Below, piece by piece: positions 18,598 to 27,383 of a DNA stretch of 48,184 bases. Origin of the DNA: Paractinoplanes tereljensis (GTDB taxonomy: Bacteria > Actinomycetota > Actinomycetes > Mycobacteriales > Micromonosporaceae); contig NZ_BOMY01000063.1 of assembly GCF_016862435.1 (NCBI RefSeq), positions 1 through 48,184 of the forward strand, in the 5' to 3' direction. A program made the position numbers and the translations under genes. Position 1 is the first letter of the stretch; each line of letters begins with the position of its first letter. The notes below the pieces were generated by a model that ran no database searches, was not told the DNA's origin, and saw nothing but the letters and a program-made list of their open reading frames with translations.

Positions 18598-20169
18598 ATG
18601 ACCGGGACACTTCGCCTGCTGAGGTTCATGTTGCGCCGGGAGCGCCGCGGCCTGCCGTGGTGGCTGGCCGGCGTCACCGTGCTGCTGCTGTCGCAGTCCG
18701 GGCAGAGCCAGAGCCTCTACGGCACCCCCGAGAAACTCGCCACCATGCGCCGCACGATCGGCGGCAACACCGCGGCGATCGCGATGAACGGCCCGACCCG
18801 GCTGCTGGACTCGATCGGTGGCGAGGTGATGTTCGAGGTCTTCGGGTTCATCGCGATCGTGGTGGCGCTGATGAACATGTTCCTGGTCGGCCGGCAGACC
18901 CGCGGCGACGAGGAGACCGGCCGCTCCGAGCTGATCCGGTCGACGCCGGTCGGCCGCCGCGCCCCGCTGGCCGCCGCACTGTCGCTGGCCGCGCTGACCA
19001 ACCTCGTCGCGGGCCTGCTGGTGTTCGCGGCCGCGGCCGGTACCGGCCTGCCGATCGGCGGCTCGCTGCTGGCCGGCGCGGCCGTCGTCACGGTCGGGCT
19101 GACCTTCGCGGCGTTCACCGCGGTCGCCGCGCAGCTGTTCGAGAACGTGCGGGCGGTGTACGGGGCCGTTGGGTTCCTGCTCGGCACGGCGTACGTGCTG
19201 CGCGCGGCCGGCGACGTCGGCAACGGCAGCCTGTCCTGGCTGTCGCCGATCGGCTGGGGGCAGCGCACCTACCCGTACGCCGGGGACCGCTGGTGGCCGC
19301 TGCTTCTTCCGCTGCTGGCCACGACGCTGCTGGTGGCGGCCGCGGTCGGGCTGCTGGAACGGCGGGACTTCGGGGCCGGCCTGGTGCGGACCCGGCTGGG
19401 CCCGGCGACCGCGTCACGGGCGCTCGGCAACGTCTTCGGCCTGGCCTGGCGGCTGCAACGCGGCGCGCTGATCGGCTGGGTGGCCGGGCTGGCCCTGCTC
19501 GGTGCGGCGTACGGGTCGATCGGCAACACCATCGAACAGTACGTCCGCGACAACCCGGAGATCGCCCAGTTCCTGCCGCCCGGCAGCATCCTGGACTCCT
19601 ACCTGGCGCTGACCGTGGGCCTGGCCGCACTGATCGCGGCCGCCTACGGGGTGACCTGTGTGCTGCGGTTGCGCACCGAGGAGACGTCCGGTCACGCCGA
19701 GAGCATCCTGGCCACCGCGACCGGCCGGCTCACCTGGCTGGCCGGGCATCTGAGCGTCGCGCTGGGCGGCACCGCCCTGGCGTTGCTGGCGATCGGCGTG
19801 GGCGAGGGCTCGGCGTACGCGCTGACCGTCGCCGACCCCGGCCAGGTCCCGCGGCTGATCGGGGTCGCCTTCGCCTATCTGCCGGCGGTGTGGCTGGTCG
19901 CCGCGGTCGCGGTGCTGGCCGTCGGCTGGCTGCCGCGAGCGGCCGCCGCGGCGGCCTGGCTGGCGGTGGCCTACTGCGTGGTGATCGCCCTGTTCGCGGA
20001 CTCGTTCGACCTGCCCGGCTGGGTGCAGCGGGCGTCACCGTTCGCCCAGACCCCGCGGGTGCCACTGGAGGCGCTGGCGGTGACCCCGCTGCTGGTGATC
20101 GTCGCGGTGGCCACCGTGCTCGTCGCTACCGGTTACGCCGGCCTCCGGCGCCGCGACGTCGGTTACTAG
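18598..20169 (+). CDS. ABC exporter permease (polyketide antibiotic exporter-like)
   Basis: 523 aa, ATG at 18598 with GGAGG at 18589-18593. It is a double-length ABC-2-like permease with about 12 helices; TRGDEETGRSELIRSTPVGR and TEETSGHAESILATATGRL are the two related cytoplasmic EE-containing loops diagnostic of the TnrB/ABC-2 double permeases annotated as polyketide antibiotic exporters. Such proteins normally sit next to their ATPase; here the upstream gene is a hydrolase and the downstream gene is convergent, so the ATPase must come from elsewhere. Its stop overlaps the stop of the GGDEF-EAL gene by 3 bp. Confidence 0.85.
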   Translation: MTGTLRLLRFMLRRERRGLPWWLAGVTVLLLSQSGQSQSLYGTPEKLATMRRTIGGNTAAIAMNGPTRLLDSIGGEVMFEVFGFIAIVVALMNMFLVGRQTRGDEETGRSELIRSTPVGRRAPLAAALSLAALTNLVAGLLVFAAAAGTGLPIGGSLLAGAAVVTVGLTFAAFTAVAAQLFENVRAVYGAVGFLLGTAYVLRAAGDVGNGSLSWLSPIGWGQRTYPYAGDRWWPLLLPLLATTLLVAAAVGLLERRDFGAGLVRTRLGPATASRALGNVFGLAWRLQRGALIGWVAGLALLGAAYGSIGNTIEQYVRDNPEIAQFLPPGSILDSYLALTVGLAALIAAAYGVTCVLRLRTEETSGHAESILATATGRLTWLAGHLSVALGGTALALLAIGVGEGSAYALTVADPGQVPRLIGVAFAYLPAVWLVAAVAVLAVGWLPRAAAAAAWLAVAYCVVIALFADSFDLPGWVQRASPFAQTPRVPLEALAVTPLLVIVAVATVLVATGYAGLRRRDVGY

Positions 20170-22406
20170 TCGTAATCCGGGCCGTAGTGCTCGCGGACCA
20201 TCTCGGCGATCTCGTCGGCGGTGCCCGGCTTGGCGAACAGGTAGCCCTGCCCGTAGGTGACGCCCAGGTCGGACAGCATCGACTGCTGGTCGATGTGCTC
20301 GATGCCCTCGGCCACCGTGCTCAGCCGCAGCGCCTTGCCCAGCCCGACCACCGCCTCGGCGAGGGTCGCGTCGTCGCTGTCGATGGTGATGCCGTCGATG
20401 AACGCCTTGTCGATCTTCAGGATGTCGATCGGGAACCGCCGCAGGTAGGACAGCGACGAATACCCGGTGCCGAAGTCGTCGATGGCGATCCGCACGCCCA
20501 GGTCGCGCAGCTCGTGCAGGGTGACCACGGTGGCGTCGACGTCCTGCATCAGCAGCGACTCGGTGATCTCCAGGACCACCAGACCGGGGTTGATGCCGCT
20601 GTCGGTAAGCGCCGAGCGAACCGTGTCGACCAGGTCCTTCTCCTGGAACTGCCGGGCCGACAGGTTGATGCTGACCCGCACGTTCTCCGCGCCCGGGATG
20701 TCCCGCTGCCAGCGGGCCACCTCGAAGCAGGCGACCCGCAGGATGTGCGCGCCGAGCGCCACGATCAGCCCGGTGCGCTCGGCCTGCGCGATGAACGCGT
20801 CCGGCGCGACCAGGCCGCGCTCCGGGTGCTGCCAGCGGGCCAGGGCCTCGACGCCGACCAGCTTGCCGGACGGCAGATCCACGATCGGCTGGTAGTTGAC
20901 CACGAACTCGTTGGCGGCCAGCCCACGCTCCAGGTCGGTGCGCCCTTCGGCCTCCTGCACCGCGGCGGTGTACATCGACGGGTCGAACACCGCGATCCGG
21001 TCCCGGCCGCCGGCCTTGGCCGCGTACATGGCCAGGTCGGCGTCGCGCATCAGCTCGTGCGCGGCGTCCAGGTCGGCGTCCTGCGTCGACTTGAGCGTGG
21101 CAATGCCGATGCTGGCGGTCCCGATCAGGTCACTGGTACCCAGCCGAACCGGCGTCTTGATCTCAGCGAGCAGCCGCTCGGCGAGCGTGTGCAGCCCGAT
21201 GTCGTCAAGCTCCTCGACGAACACCGCGAACTCGTCCCCACCAAGCCGGGCAAGCGTGTCCGATGGCCGTACCACTTTCGCCATCCGCTGGGCCACCGTG
21301 CGCAGGAAATCATCGCCGGCCATATGGCCGCGAGTGTCGTTGATCTTCTTGAAGTCATCAAGATCAATCAAAAGCAAGGAAACCCGCCCCGAGGTACGGG
21401 CATGCCGGCGCACCGCCGTGATAATCCGATCGATCAGCAGAACCCGGTTGGGCAGCCCCGTGACCGCGTCCTCAAACGCCTGCCGGGTGAGCTCGGCGCG
21501 CAGAGCCTTCTGCGTGCTGACGTCCCGAACGCTGAGGATGATCGCCTGAATGTCCGGATCGTCGAGGTGGTTGGTAGCGGTGACCTCGACATCCATCCAG
21601 GTCCCGTCCTTGTGCCGGGTGCGCGACTCGAGCACGCCGGTGGCACCCTGTCCCTTCGTCCGGAGCCCTTCCAGCCACTCCGAAACCCGCTCGGCCTCGT
21701 CCGGGTGAGTCATGTCAGCCAGGTCCTCGACGCTCAGCGTGGCCGCGTCCCGGCCCAGGATCCGCCCGGTCGAGGTGCTGGCGTACCGCACCTGGTGGTC
21801 ACCGATCGCGAGAACCGCGTCCGAGCCGTTCTCCATGAGGGCGACGGTGCGACGCTCGGCCGCCCGGCGCTGGTTGAGGTGGTGCCGCCGGTTGTTGGCG
21901 GTAAGAACACACAACCCGGCAACCCCGCCGATAACGGCGGCAATCGACGTACTCAACGGCAGGTCGAGCTCAGGCTGGACAAGAACGAGCGGAACGTACG
22001 CGACCAGAGCGCCCACGCCGAGCGAAATACCCAGGCGCGAGCCGATCGTGGTGGCTGCCGCCACGGTGATCATCACCGCCCCGACCGGGAACATCAGCTC
22101 CGGATCCGGGTCGGGGAGGCAGAACAGCAGGTGGGCGAGCATCGCGGCCCAGTAGGAGGCCACCACGGCCGTGCGCATCCAGCTGCGCCGGGTCAGTTCC
22201 TCCCAGTTGAGCAGGTGGCTGCCGACCAGAATGAGCAACGCGAGACCCAGCGGGATCATCGCCCACTGGCGCCCCTGCGGCCACGCAAAATGAACGCGGA
22301 TAAGCCCCATCACCGTCAGAGCGGCGTACACCCAGAGGTTGAGCCTGATCTGCCGAGACAGGTGACTCACCCGGCCGGTCTCGGCATCCGCCCACCGCAT
22401 CACCAT
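20166..22406 (-). CDS. Membrane PAS-GGDEF-EAL cyclic-di-GMP protein
   Basis: 746 aa, start at ATG 22406 (or 22400). Five to six membrane helices occupy residues ~20-165, then a PAS domain (~185-310; DGTWMDVEVTATNHLDDPD), GGDEF domain (~315-475) with intact LGGDEFAVF and an RxxD inhibitory site five residues before it (RPSDTLARLGGDEF), and EAL domain (~490-740) with VEALARW, LEITESLL, IDDFGTGYSS, KIDKAFID and VAEGIE. Both catalytic motifs look intact, so it may make and degrade c-di-GMP, with the balance set by the PAS or membrane sensor. Monocistronic. Confidence 0.93.
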   Translation of the reverse strand: MVMRWADAETGRVSHLSRQIRLNLWVYAALTVMGLIRVHFAWPQGRQWAMIPLGLALLILVGSHLLNWEELTRRSWMRTAVVASYWAAMLAHLLFCLPDPDPELMFPVGAVMITVAAATTIGSRLGISLGVGALVAYVPLVLVQPELDLPLSTSIAAVIGGVAGLCVLTANNRRHHLNQRRAAERRTVALMENGSDAVLAIGDHQVRYASTSTGRILGRDAATLSVEDLADMTHPDEAERVSEWLEGLRTKGQGATGVLESRTRHKDGTWMDVEVTATNHLDDPDIQAIILSVRDVSTQKALRAELTRQAFEDAVTGLPNRVLLIDRIITAVRRHARTSGRVSLLLIDLDDFKKINDTRGHMAGDDFLRTVAQRMAKVVRPSDTLARLGGDEFAVFVEELDDIGLHTLAERLLAEIKTPVRLGTSDLIGTASIGIATLKSTQDADLDAAHELMRDADLAMYAAKAGGRDRIAVFDPSMYTAAVQEAEGRTDLERGLAANEFVVNYQPIVDLPSGKLVGVEALARWQHPERGLVAPDAFIAQAERTGLIVALGAHILRVACFEVARWQRDIPGAENVRVSINLSARQFQEKDLVDTVRSALTDSGINPGLVVLEITESLLMQDVDATVVTLHELRDLGVRIAIDDFGTGYSSLSYLRRFPIDILKIDKAFIDGITIDSDDATLAEAVVGLGKALRLSTVAEGIEHIDQQSMLSDLGVTYGQGYLFAKPGTADEIAEMVREHYGPDYD

Positions 22407-22511
22407 GTCAACAGTGATCGGCAGCTCACCGGCTCGATCTGAGGTATTTGTCTCCCGACTCGTCGTCCACCTCGATCATGAGGAACAACACCGTTGCACC
22501 GATCCTGGACC

Positions 22512-23225
22512 TCAAGTCCGCACCGCCACTACCAGGGTTTTGTCGTCCCCCGTTTGGTCATCGACCGTCGACAGGAACCGCTCGATCGCGGCATTGTCCG
22601 ATCCGTCCGTCCGAGCGAACTCGGCCAGGTCGGTGAAGAAGGGTTCGTACGGTTTCGCAGCGGTCAGGTCGTCGAGGATCTTGTAGCGGAGGCCGTCGGT
22701 GGACAGGAAGATCGCATCGACCGCCTCAGCCGGGCATACGGTCATCCGCAGTCGGGCCGCCCAATCGCTGTGCGTGATGAAGTCAGTCTCGTTGGCGTAC
22801 TCGCCGTGGCCGGCCGGGTCGATCGTCGTGTATCCGGCCGGCCCGCCGACGACCACGACCGTGTCCCCGACCTGGCCAATCGCGAGCTGGTCACCGATCA
22901 GCACCGCGATCGCCAGGGTGGCGGCGAAGTGTTGCCGGGGTAGTCCGTCGCCGTTCGCCTCGCGGTCCAGCTCGCGGTGCACTTCTCCGAACACCTCGTG
23001 CAACCACACGTCGGGGGCACATGTCGGCTGGTTGAAAGCCAGCTTCTGGACGGTGTCGACGGCCAGTCGCGAACCCCGGGCGGCCTGCGGCTTCGATCCG
23101 GCCCCGTCGGCAACCGTGAGACAGACCGTGCTCCCGGCGACCACCCAGTTGTTTGCGTCGTCGCAGCCCTTGTTCTCCCGCGTGTGCGACGACCCGGCGA
23201 TCGACCCACCGATGATCTTCCACAT
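22512..23225 (-). CDS. PP2C-like serine/threonine phosphatase (YegK-like)
   Basis: 237 aa from ATG at 23225 (MWKIIGGSIAGSSHTRENKG). Metal-binding aspartates of the PPM/PP2C fold are seen in LTVADGAGSKPQAARGS (about 35-51), the central VGDTVVVV strand, FLSTDGLRY and the terminal DDKTLVVAV. It is the third gene of a kinase-vWA-phosphatase set, 8 bp after the vWA gene, and probably reverses phosphorylation by the kinase at 23942-25702. Confidence 0.85.
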   Translation of the reverse strand: MWKIIGGSIAGSSHTRENKGCDDANNWVVAGSTVCLTVADGAGSKPQAARGSRLAVDTVQKLAFNQPTCAPDVWLHEVFGEVHRELDREANGDGLPRQHFAATLAIAVLIGDQLAIGQVGDTVVVVGGPAGYTTIDPAGHGEYANETDFITHSDWAARLRMTVCPAEAVDAIFLSTDGLRYKILDDLTAAKPYEPFFTDLAEFARTDGSDNAAIERFLSTVDDQTGDDKTLVVAVRT

Positions 23226-23233
23226 GCCGGGGC

Positions 23234-23923
23234 TCAGACTGCTGCCCAGCCGGCTGGCGAGGGCAGCGGGATCTGCTGGTCGACGGCCGAGGAGTCGCTC
23301 GAGCCGAACGCATTGGACGATGACGCGCTGCTGAGCGATCGGGACAGCCAGCTGAAGAACTCTCGGAAGCTGACCCCTTGCAGGCGGATGGGCGTGCGCT
23401 CGCCGGAAAGCTGTCCCAGGGCACTCATGTTGACCTGTGAGCCGACCCCGATTCCGAACACGGTCACGCCACGGGCTGCCTCCACCGCCCGCAGCCGTTG
23501 CACCGCTGCGGTGAAGACCGGGCCGTCGGTGGGTTCGCCGTCGGAGAGCACGAACAACCACGGTCGGTAATATTCCAGCCCGGCCGCCTTGTACTCGGTC
23601 TTCCGCGCCTCGATCTGGTTCAGGCCGAGATCGATCGCCGCGCCCATCGGGGTGTTCCCGCTCGGCTGCAGCGGCTTCGGCTGCAGGTCACGCCCCTCGG
23701 TGAACGGGATCTCCACGCGGGCCATGCCGCCGAACGTGATCACTGCGATCTCGGCCCGCTTCGCGGTCAGGTCGTCGTCGTGAACCTCCTGGCAGAAGAG
23801 CTGGAAACCGGCATTCAACTCTTCCATCGGAGACCCCGACATCGAGTACGACGTGTCCAGCAGCAGTGCACAGGCAATGCGCGGATCGGGATTGTCTTCC
23901 TTGACGCGCGGGGCGAAGTCCAT
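23234..23923 (-). CDS. von Willebrand factor A domain protein (YegL/TerY-like)
   Basis: 229 aa, ATG at 23923. It is a soluble vWA domain with MIDAS motif DTSYSMSG (about 23-30), the second Thr in PSGNTPMGAA and the Asp loop VLSDGEPTDG. The tail (~200-229) is Ser-rich. YegL/TerY-type vWA proteins are found with a kinase and a PP2C phosphatase in TerY-P-like triads linked to stress or conflict responses. It probably acts as a metal-dependent scaffold or substrate of the kinase. It lies 18 bp downstream of the kinase gene. Confidence 0.88.
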   Translation of the reverse strand: MDFAPRVKEDNPDPRIACALLLDTSYSMSGSPMEELNAGFQLFCQEVHDDDLTAKRAEIAVITFGGMARVEIPFTEGRDLQPKPLQPSGNTPMGAAIDLGLNQIEARKTEYKAAGLEYYRPWLFVLSDGEPTDGPVFTAAVQRLRAVEAARGVTVFGIGVGSQVNMSALGQLSGERTPIRLQGVSFREFFSWLSRSLSSASSSNAFGSSDSSAVDQQIPLPSPAGWAAV

Positions 23924-23941
23924 CGGGTGCCTTTCGCAGGG

Positions 23942-25702
23942 TCAGACGTCGGTTTCCACGAGTTCCGGCCAGCCGTTCTGGCGGCAGACCGGGTTCCACA
24001 GTTCGATGAAGGTCTGCTTGTGGGCGTTCGCGGTGCGGGAGGTCTCCATCGCGGATGCGTAGAGCGGGCTGCCCTCGGCTGCTTTGCGGTTGCAGTTGGA
24101 CTGCATCGCATCGGCCCATTCGGCGAATTTCTCGTCGGCTTGGGCCGAGATGGAGAGGGCCTGGGTCAGGTCGGTTTGCATGCGAACGCCGTCGTCCAGT
24201 GCCGAGAGGTCCATGGCGGCGATCTGGTCGGACAGCGTGCTGCGATGGTTCTGCGCGGTACGGAACGTGGTGGCATCGCGGGCGAGGGACCCGCACGCCT
24301 TGACGTCGTTGACCGCAGCCAGGACCGACTTACGGTCCCGGGCCGAGCCGGCGAGGTACGTGTGGAGGGTGGAAGCCTGAGTTTCCGGGTCTCCGGTTGT
24401 CGTCGGCGGGGCTTGCGTCTGCGCTTCCGCCGTCGTTGCGGTCACCGTCGCCGGGTTTGCTCCGGTTGGCGCGATCACGGGACCAATGGCGCCGCGCCCG
24501 TCCGATTCGCCCAGTGCTCGGCCGCCGAGTATCACTGCGACCAGCGCCGCCACGAACACCGCACCGAGAACGAACCTGGAGTTGTTGCGCTGCCTGGAGC
24601 TCCACTGGGTGACAGCCGCCGCCGGCGGGGGCTGGATCCGCGGTCCGAGCCCTGACTGCACCGGTGGGAGAGGGCGTTGCGTCTGCCGGGCCTTCTCATC
24701 AGCGCACCAGGGACAAGCCTTCTGGTCTCCGTCATACCAGTGGTCAGGCACGACGGAACACGCCTGCAGCCGATCATCGAGCTCAGCCAGTGCGCTGTGC
24801 CATTCGGCCGCGGACGGACGCTGATCCGGGTCGGCCGCACCGTCCTCGAACGCCCGCCGGAACATCTCCCGGACTCCGTCCGGCAACAGGAGCTCTGCCT
24901 TGATCGCCGCCGGCCGCGGTTTGAGCAGCCCGCCGGTCTTTCCCGACCACACCCCGTCCCGAGCGAGAAGGGGAACCCCCGGCTTGTCGCCCACGCCCTG
25001 CCACACCCCGCGGAACGGGTGCTCACCCTCGAGCAGCAGCTGGTGCAGATGGATGGCGAGCGCGTAGTGGTCGCTGGACGGGTGCCGAACCGTACGCGAC
25101 AGGTCGGCGTTCCGTAGTTCTGGTGGCTGGAACTCGGCCATCCCGACCGGGCAGAAGAATCGTTTGCCGGTCGCAACGTCGGTGACCTGCATCGAGTCGC
25201 AGTCGATCAACGTGACCAAGGCCCGGTCGGAGACAAGCACGTTCTTGAGGTTGAAGTCGCCGATCACCGTGCCGCTGTTGTGCAGCACTCCCGTGGCGTG
25301 TGCCAGGTTGGCCGCTGTGCGCACCAGGTACTGCCAGGTGAATCCCTTGATCCACCCGCCGGCCCGGCGCCGGTCACTGGGATTGGTGACCCGGTGCAAC
25401 TCGACCGTGTTGCGCATGTCCACCTTAGGCATCAAGAACCCGGCGAACCGTCCGTTGTCCTGCACGGCCGCCTCGGGCCACCCGAGCAGCAGGTGTCCGG
25501 AGCTGTCCGTGCGACCTCCCGGCTTGGAGTGGACCATCGCGGCCAGCCGATCGGGCAGCGTAGGTTCCTTGGCCAGGGTTGGACCGAAATAGACCTTGCA
25601 CACCATGGCCGGGTCGGAGAGAACCTCGAAAACTTCGCCCTGACCACCTCGGCCCAGCGGCTTCGGAGCGAGCCGGAGCGGTCGGCCGTTTGCCGTCAGC
25701 AT
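23942..25702 (-). CDS. Divergent Ser/Thr kinase with CxxC and membrane anchor (YegI-like)
   Basis: 586 aa, ATG at 25702. Kinase core: glycine loop LGRGGQGEVF (16-25), VCKVYF lysine strand, catalytic loop IGDFNLKNVLVS in place of HRDLKPEN, and IDCDSM in place of DFG. The catalytic Asp and Asn and the metal Asp are kept, so activity is plausible although divergent; E. coli YegI has the same kind of loop. After ~300 come a CPWCADEK knuckle, a membrane helix (RFVLGAVFVAALVAVILGG, about 385) and a Thr-rich extracytoplasmic tail of ~200 residues with four Cys. It heads the kinase-vWA-PP2C operon. Confidence 0.85.
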   Translation of the reverse strand: MLTANGRPLRLAPKPLGRGGQGEVFEVLSDPAMVCKVYFGPTLAKEPTLPDRLAAMVHSKPGGRTDSSGHLLLGWPEAAVQDNGRFAGFLMPKVDMRNTVELHRVTNPSDRRRAGGWIKGFTWQYLVRTAANLAHATGVLHNSGTVIGDFNLKNVLVSDRALVTLIDCDSMQVTDVATGKRFFCPVGMAEFQPPELRNADLSRTVRHPSSDHYALAIHLHQLLLEGEHPFRGVWQGVGDKPGVPLLARDGVWSGKTGGLLKPRPAAIKAELLLPDGVREMFRRAFEDGAADPDQRPSAAEWHSALAELDDRLQACSVVPDHWYDGDQKACPWCADEKARQTQRPLPPVQSGLGPRIQPPPAAAVTQWSSRQRNNSRFVLGAVFVAALVAVILGGRALGESDGRGAIGPVIAPTGANPATVTATTAEAQTQAPPTTTGDPETQASTLHTYLAGSARDRKSVLAAVNDVKACGSLARDATTFRTAQNHRSTLSDQIAAMDLSALDDGVRMQTDLTQALSISAQADEKFAEWADAMQSNCNRKAAEGSPLYASAMETSRTANAHKQTFIELWNPVCRQNGWPELVETDV

Positions 25703-26295
25703 CTGATGAGATCCGACCTCTCGCGCGAATTTGAGTACTCGAAGAAGTCTGACTCGATCAATGCCGGGGGAGAAGAGAAATCAAAAGAGGATCTTTGACG
25801 GGCGGCAGCGCGTCTTTCGGACATACGATTCCGGCCCTGTGTTTTCCCAGCTCACAACCGAAACTTCAGCCGACGGCGCGAATCCGCCATGCCGCTGAGT
25901 GCCTGCAAGAATGCCGCTTCGGCGCCGCCGATGGCACTTTCGGGGGAGCCAATCTGCCAATCGAAGCCGTTGCCCACCCGAAACCCATGATCGTCCCGAT
26001 ATTGAATCCGTCCGGGGGATTGCGCACTACTTATCGTTCAAACGTGGCACTCTTCCCTCCGCGACATAAGTGGCCGGGTAATAGTTGATCGTCGCCCGGC
26101 ACGTGCGCTACCCATCAGGAGATGTTGGCACCGGGATGGTGCAGGGGGTCGTTATCGGTATTGACGCTGTTGAGCCGCCCGCACCCGGCCCTGTACCTCG
26201 GCCGGAAGTTCGACCACGGCGATCACGACGCCGAGATCCTGCAGTGCATGGGCCACCCACGACTTCGACGTCGGCAAAGTGGTGGGGCGTGGATG
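25703..26295. other. Region without a supported gene; coding-like fragment on minus strand
   Basis: The 25710-25800 part is less GC-rich and probably holds the promoter of the kinase operon. No full gene is convincing. On the minus strand from about 26290 down to a TAA at 26152-26154 one frame reads like protein (SWVAHALQDLGVVIAVVELP), but it has no start or ribosome site, so it may be a gene fragment. Confidence 0.4.
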
Positions 26296-26520
26296 TCAAC
26301 TACGGCGCACGAACTCGACTGTCTCGGTCTCCGTCCGTACTCCTCGCGCCTTGAATCCGGCTGCGGCGATGGCCTTCCCGAGCGAGTTCTGCGTCGAGTA
26401 CCAGTACGGAAGGTGCTTTCGGGCGGACGGAGCCAGAGTGTGGGCCTTCGTCAAGGCGTCGCGTGACTCCGATTCGCTGACGACCCGGTACCCCTCGAAC
26501 CCGTCGAACAGCCCGCCCAT
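26296..26520 (-). CDS. 74-aa hypothetical protein
   Basis: ATG at 26520, preceded on the minus strand by a strong ribosome site (GAGGAGG, 5 bp before the start). The protein (MGGLFDGFEGYRVVSESES ... TETVEFVRRS) is soluble and mixed-charge, with the look of a small alpha/beta fold (RKHLPYWYSTQNSLGKAIAAAG). No family recognised. It is read towards the kinase operon. Confidence 0.6.
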   Translation of the reverse strand: MGGLFDGFEGYRVVSESESRDALTKAHTLAPSARKHLPYWYSTQNSLGKAIAAAGFKARGVRTETETVEFVRRS

Positions 26521-26652
26521 CCCAGCCTCCTCAAGAAGGCTCCATTGTGGGCTCGCGGGCTATGTTGCTCGATGGGCCGAACGTAGGAGGTGCTCCGGCA
26601 CATCGGGCAGTTGCACCCCGATCAATTTGCGCCACCTGATCGAGTGAGGCAC

Positions 26653-27375
26653 TCAGCCACGCGACCGCGCAGCCAGCGCCGGGATCGCATTGATCATCTC
26701 CGGCGTCAACTCGTCCCAGTAGACACCCGAAGGTCGGCGGGGTGGTTCGCAGTGAATGACCTCCTCGGGTGTGACTATAAGGTCGACGCTGAAGTCGTGC
26801 CTGGTCTCGGGCAGTTCTTCATTCACCACCTGCAGCGAGTGCACGGTAGTCACGATGGTTGTGGTGGGCTTGATCAGTCCGGCTTCTTGGAGGAGCGCGA
26901 CCTCGATGTCCGAGTAGCCTGCACCCTTGCCGAGCCGGGTGCCGTGTCGGTTGACCGCCACGCTTCCGCAGATGATCAGATCTACGGGCTTCATCTCTTC
27001 GACGCCGACCTTGCGGGCGATTGTCGCAGCTACCGCGCTCGAGGCCGCCTCGTGCGGTGGCACCCCGATTGCCTGCGGGTCGAGCAGGTAGAAAGGCAGC
27101 AGCTCCGCGAGTCGCGGCACGGCCATGTAGACGAGTTTGCCGTCGGCAAGCGCCCGTGCCCGCGTCGGCAACTGAGCCTCATCCGGGACGGCCTTGATGA
27201 TCTGGGCGGCCCGCCACTCGGGGAGACCCGCTAGGCGGTTTCCGGCGGCTTCAGCGCCATAAAACGTGGGGATATGACCGTGGACGCCAGGCGGGGCGGC
27301 GTGTTCCTGTTCCAGCAGGTCCCAGACGCGCTGACGGATTGCCTGCTTCGCCTGGTCGATCTCCGTGTCGGCCAA
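26653..27375 (-). CDS. 5-formyltetrahydrofolate cyclo-ligase family protein
   Basis: 240 aa, ATG at 27375. The signature GKGAGYSDIEVALLQEAG (about 146-163) matches the ATP/folate loop of 5-formyl-THF cyclo-ligases; AKQAIRQRVWDLLEQ at the N-terminus and VDLIVTPEEVI near the end also fit. It is larger than the ~190-aa housekeeping enzyme and resembles the MTHFSD-like branch, so the substrate may differ from 5-formyl-THF. It starts 8 bp after the stop of the HTH regulator gene, so the two are probably co-transcribed. Confidence 0.82.
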   Translation of the reverse strand: MADTEIDQAKQAIRQRVWDLLEQEHAAPPGVHGHIPTFYGAEAAGNRLAGLPEWRAAQIIKAVPDEAQLPTRARALADGKLVYMAVPRLAELLPFYLLDPQAIGVPPHEAASSAVAATIARKVGVEEMKPVDLIICGSVAVNRHGTRLGKGAGYSDIEVALLQEAGLIKPTTTIVTTVHSLQVVNEELPETRHDFSVDLIVTPEEVIHCEPPRRPSGVYWDELTPEMINAIPALAARSRG

Positions 27376-27383
27376 GTCCGCTC

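Noticed and set aside
18657..22442. 1261-codon open frame on the plus strand
   Set aside because: It is antisense or out of frame to the ABC permease and GGDEF-EAL genes; Arg/Gly/Pro-rich composition with no motif, a GC-bias shadow.
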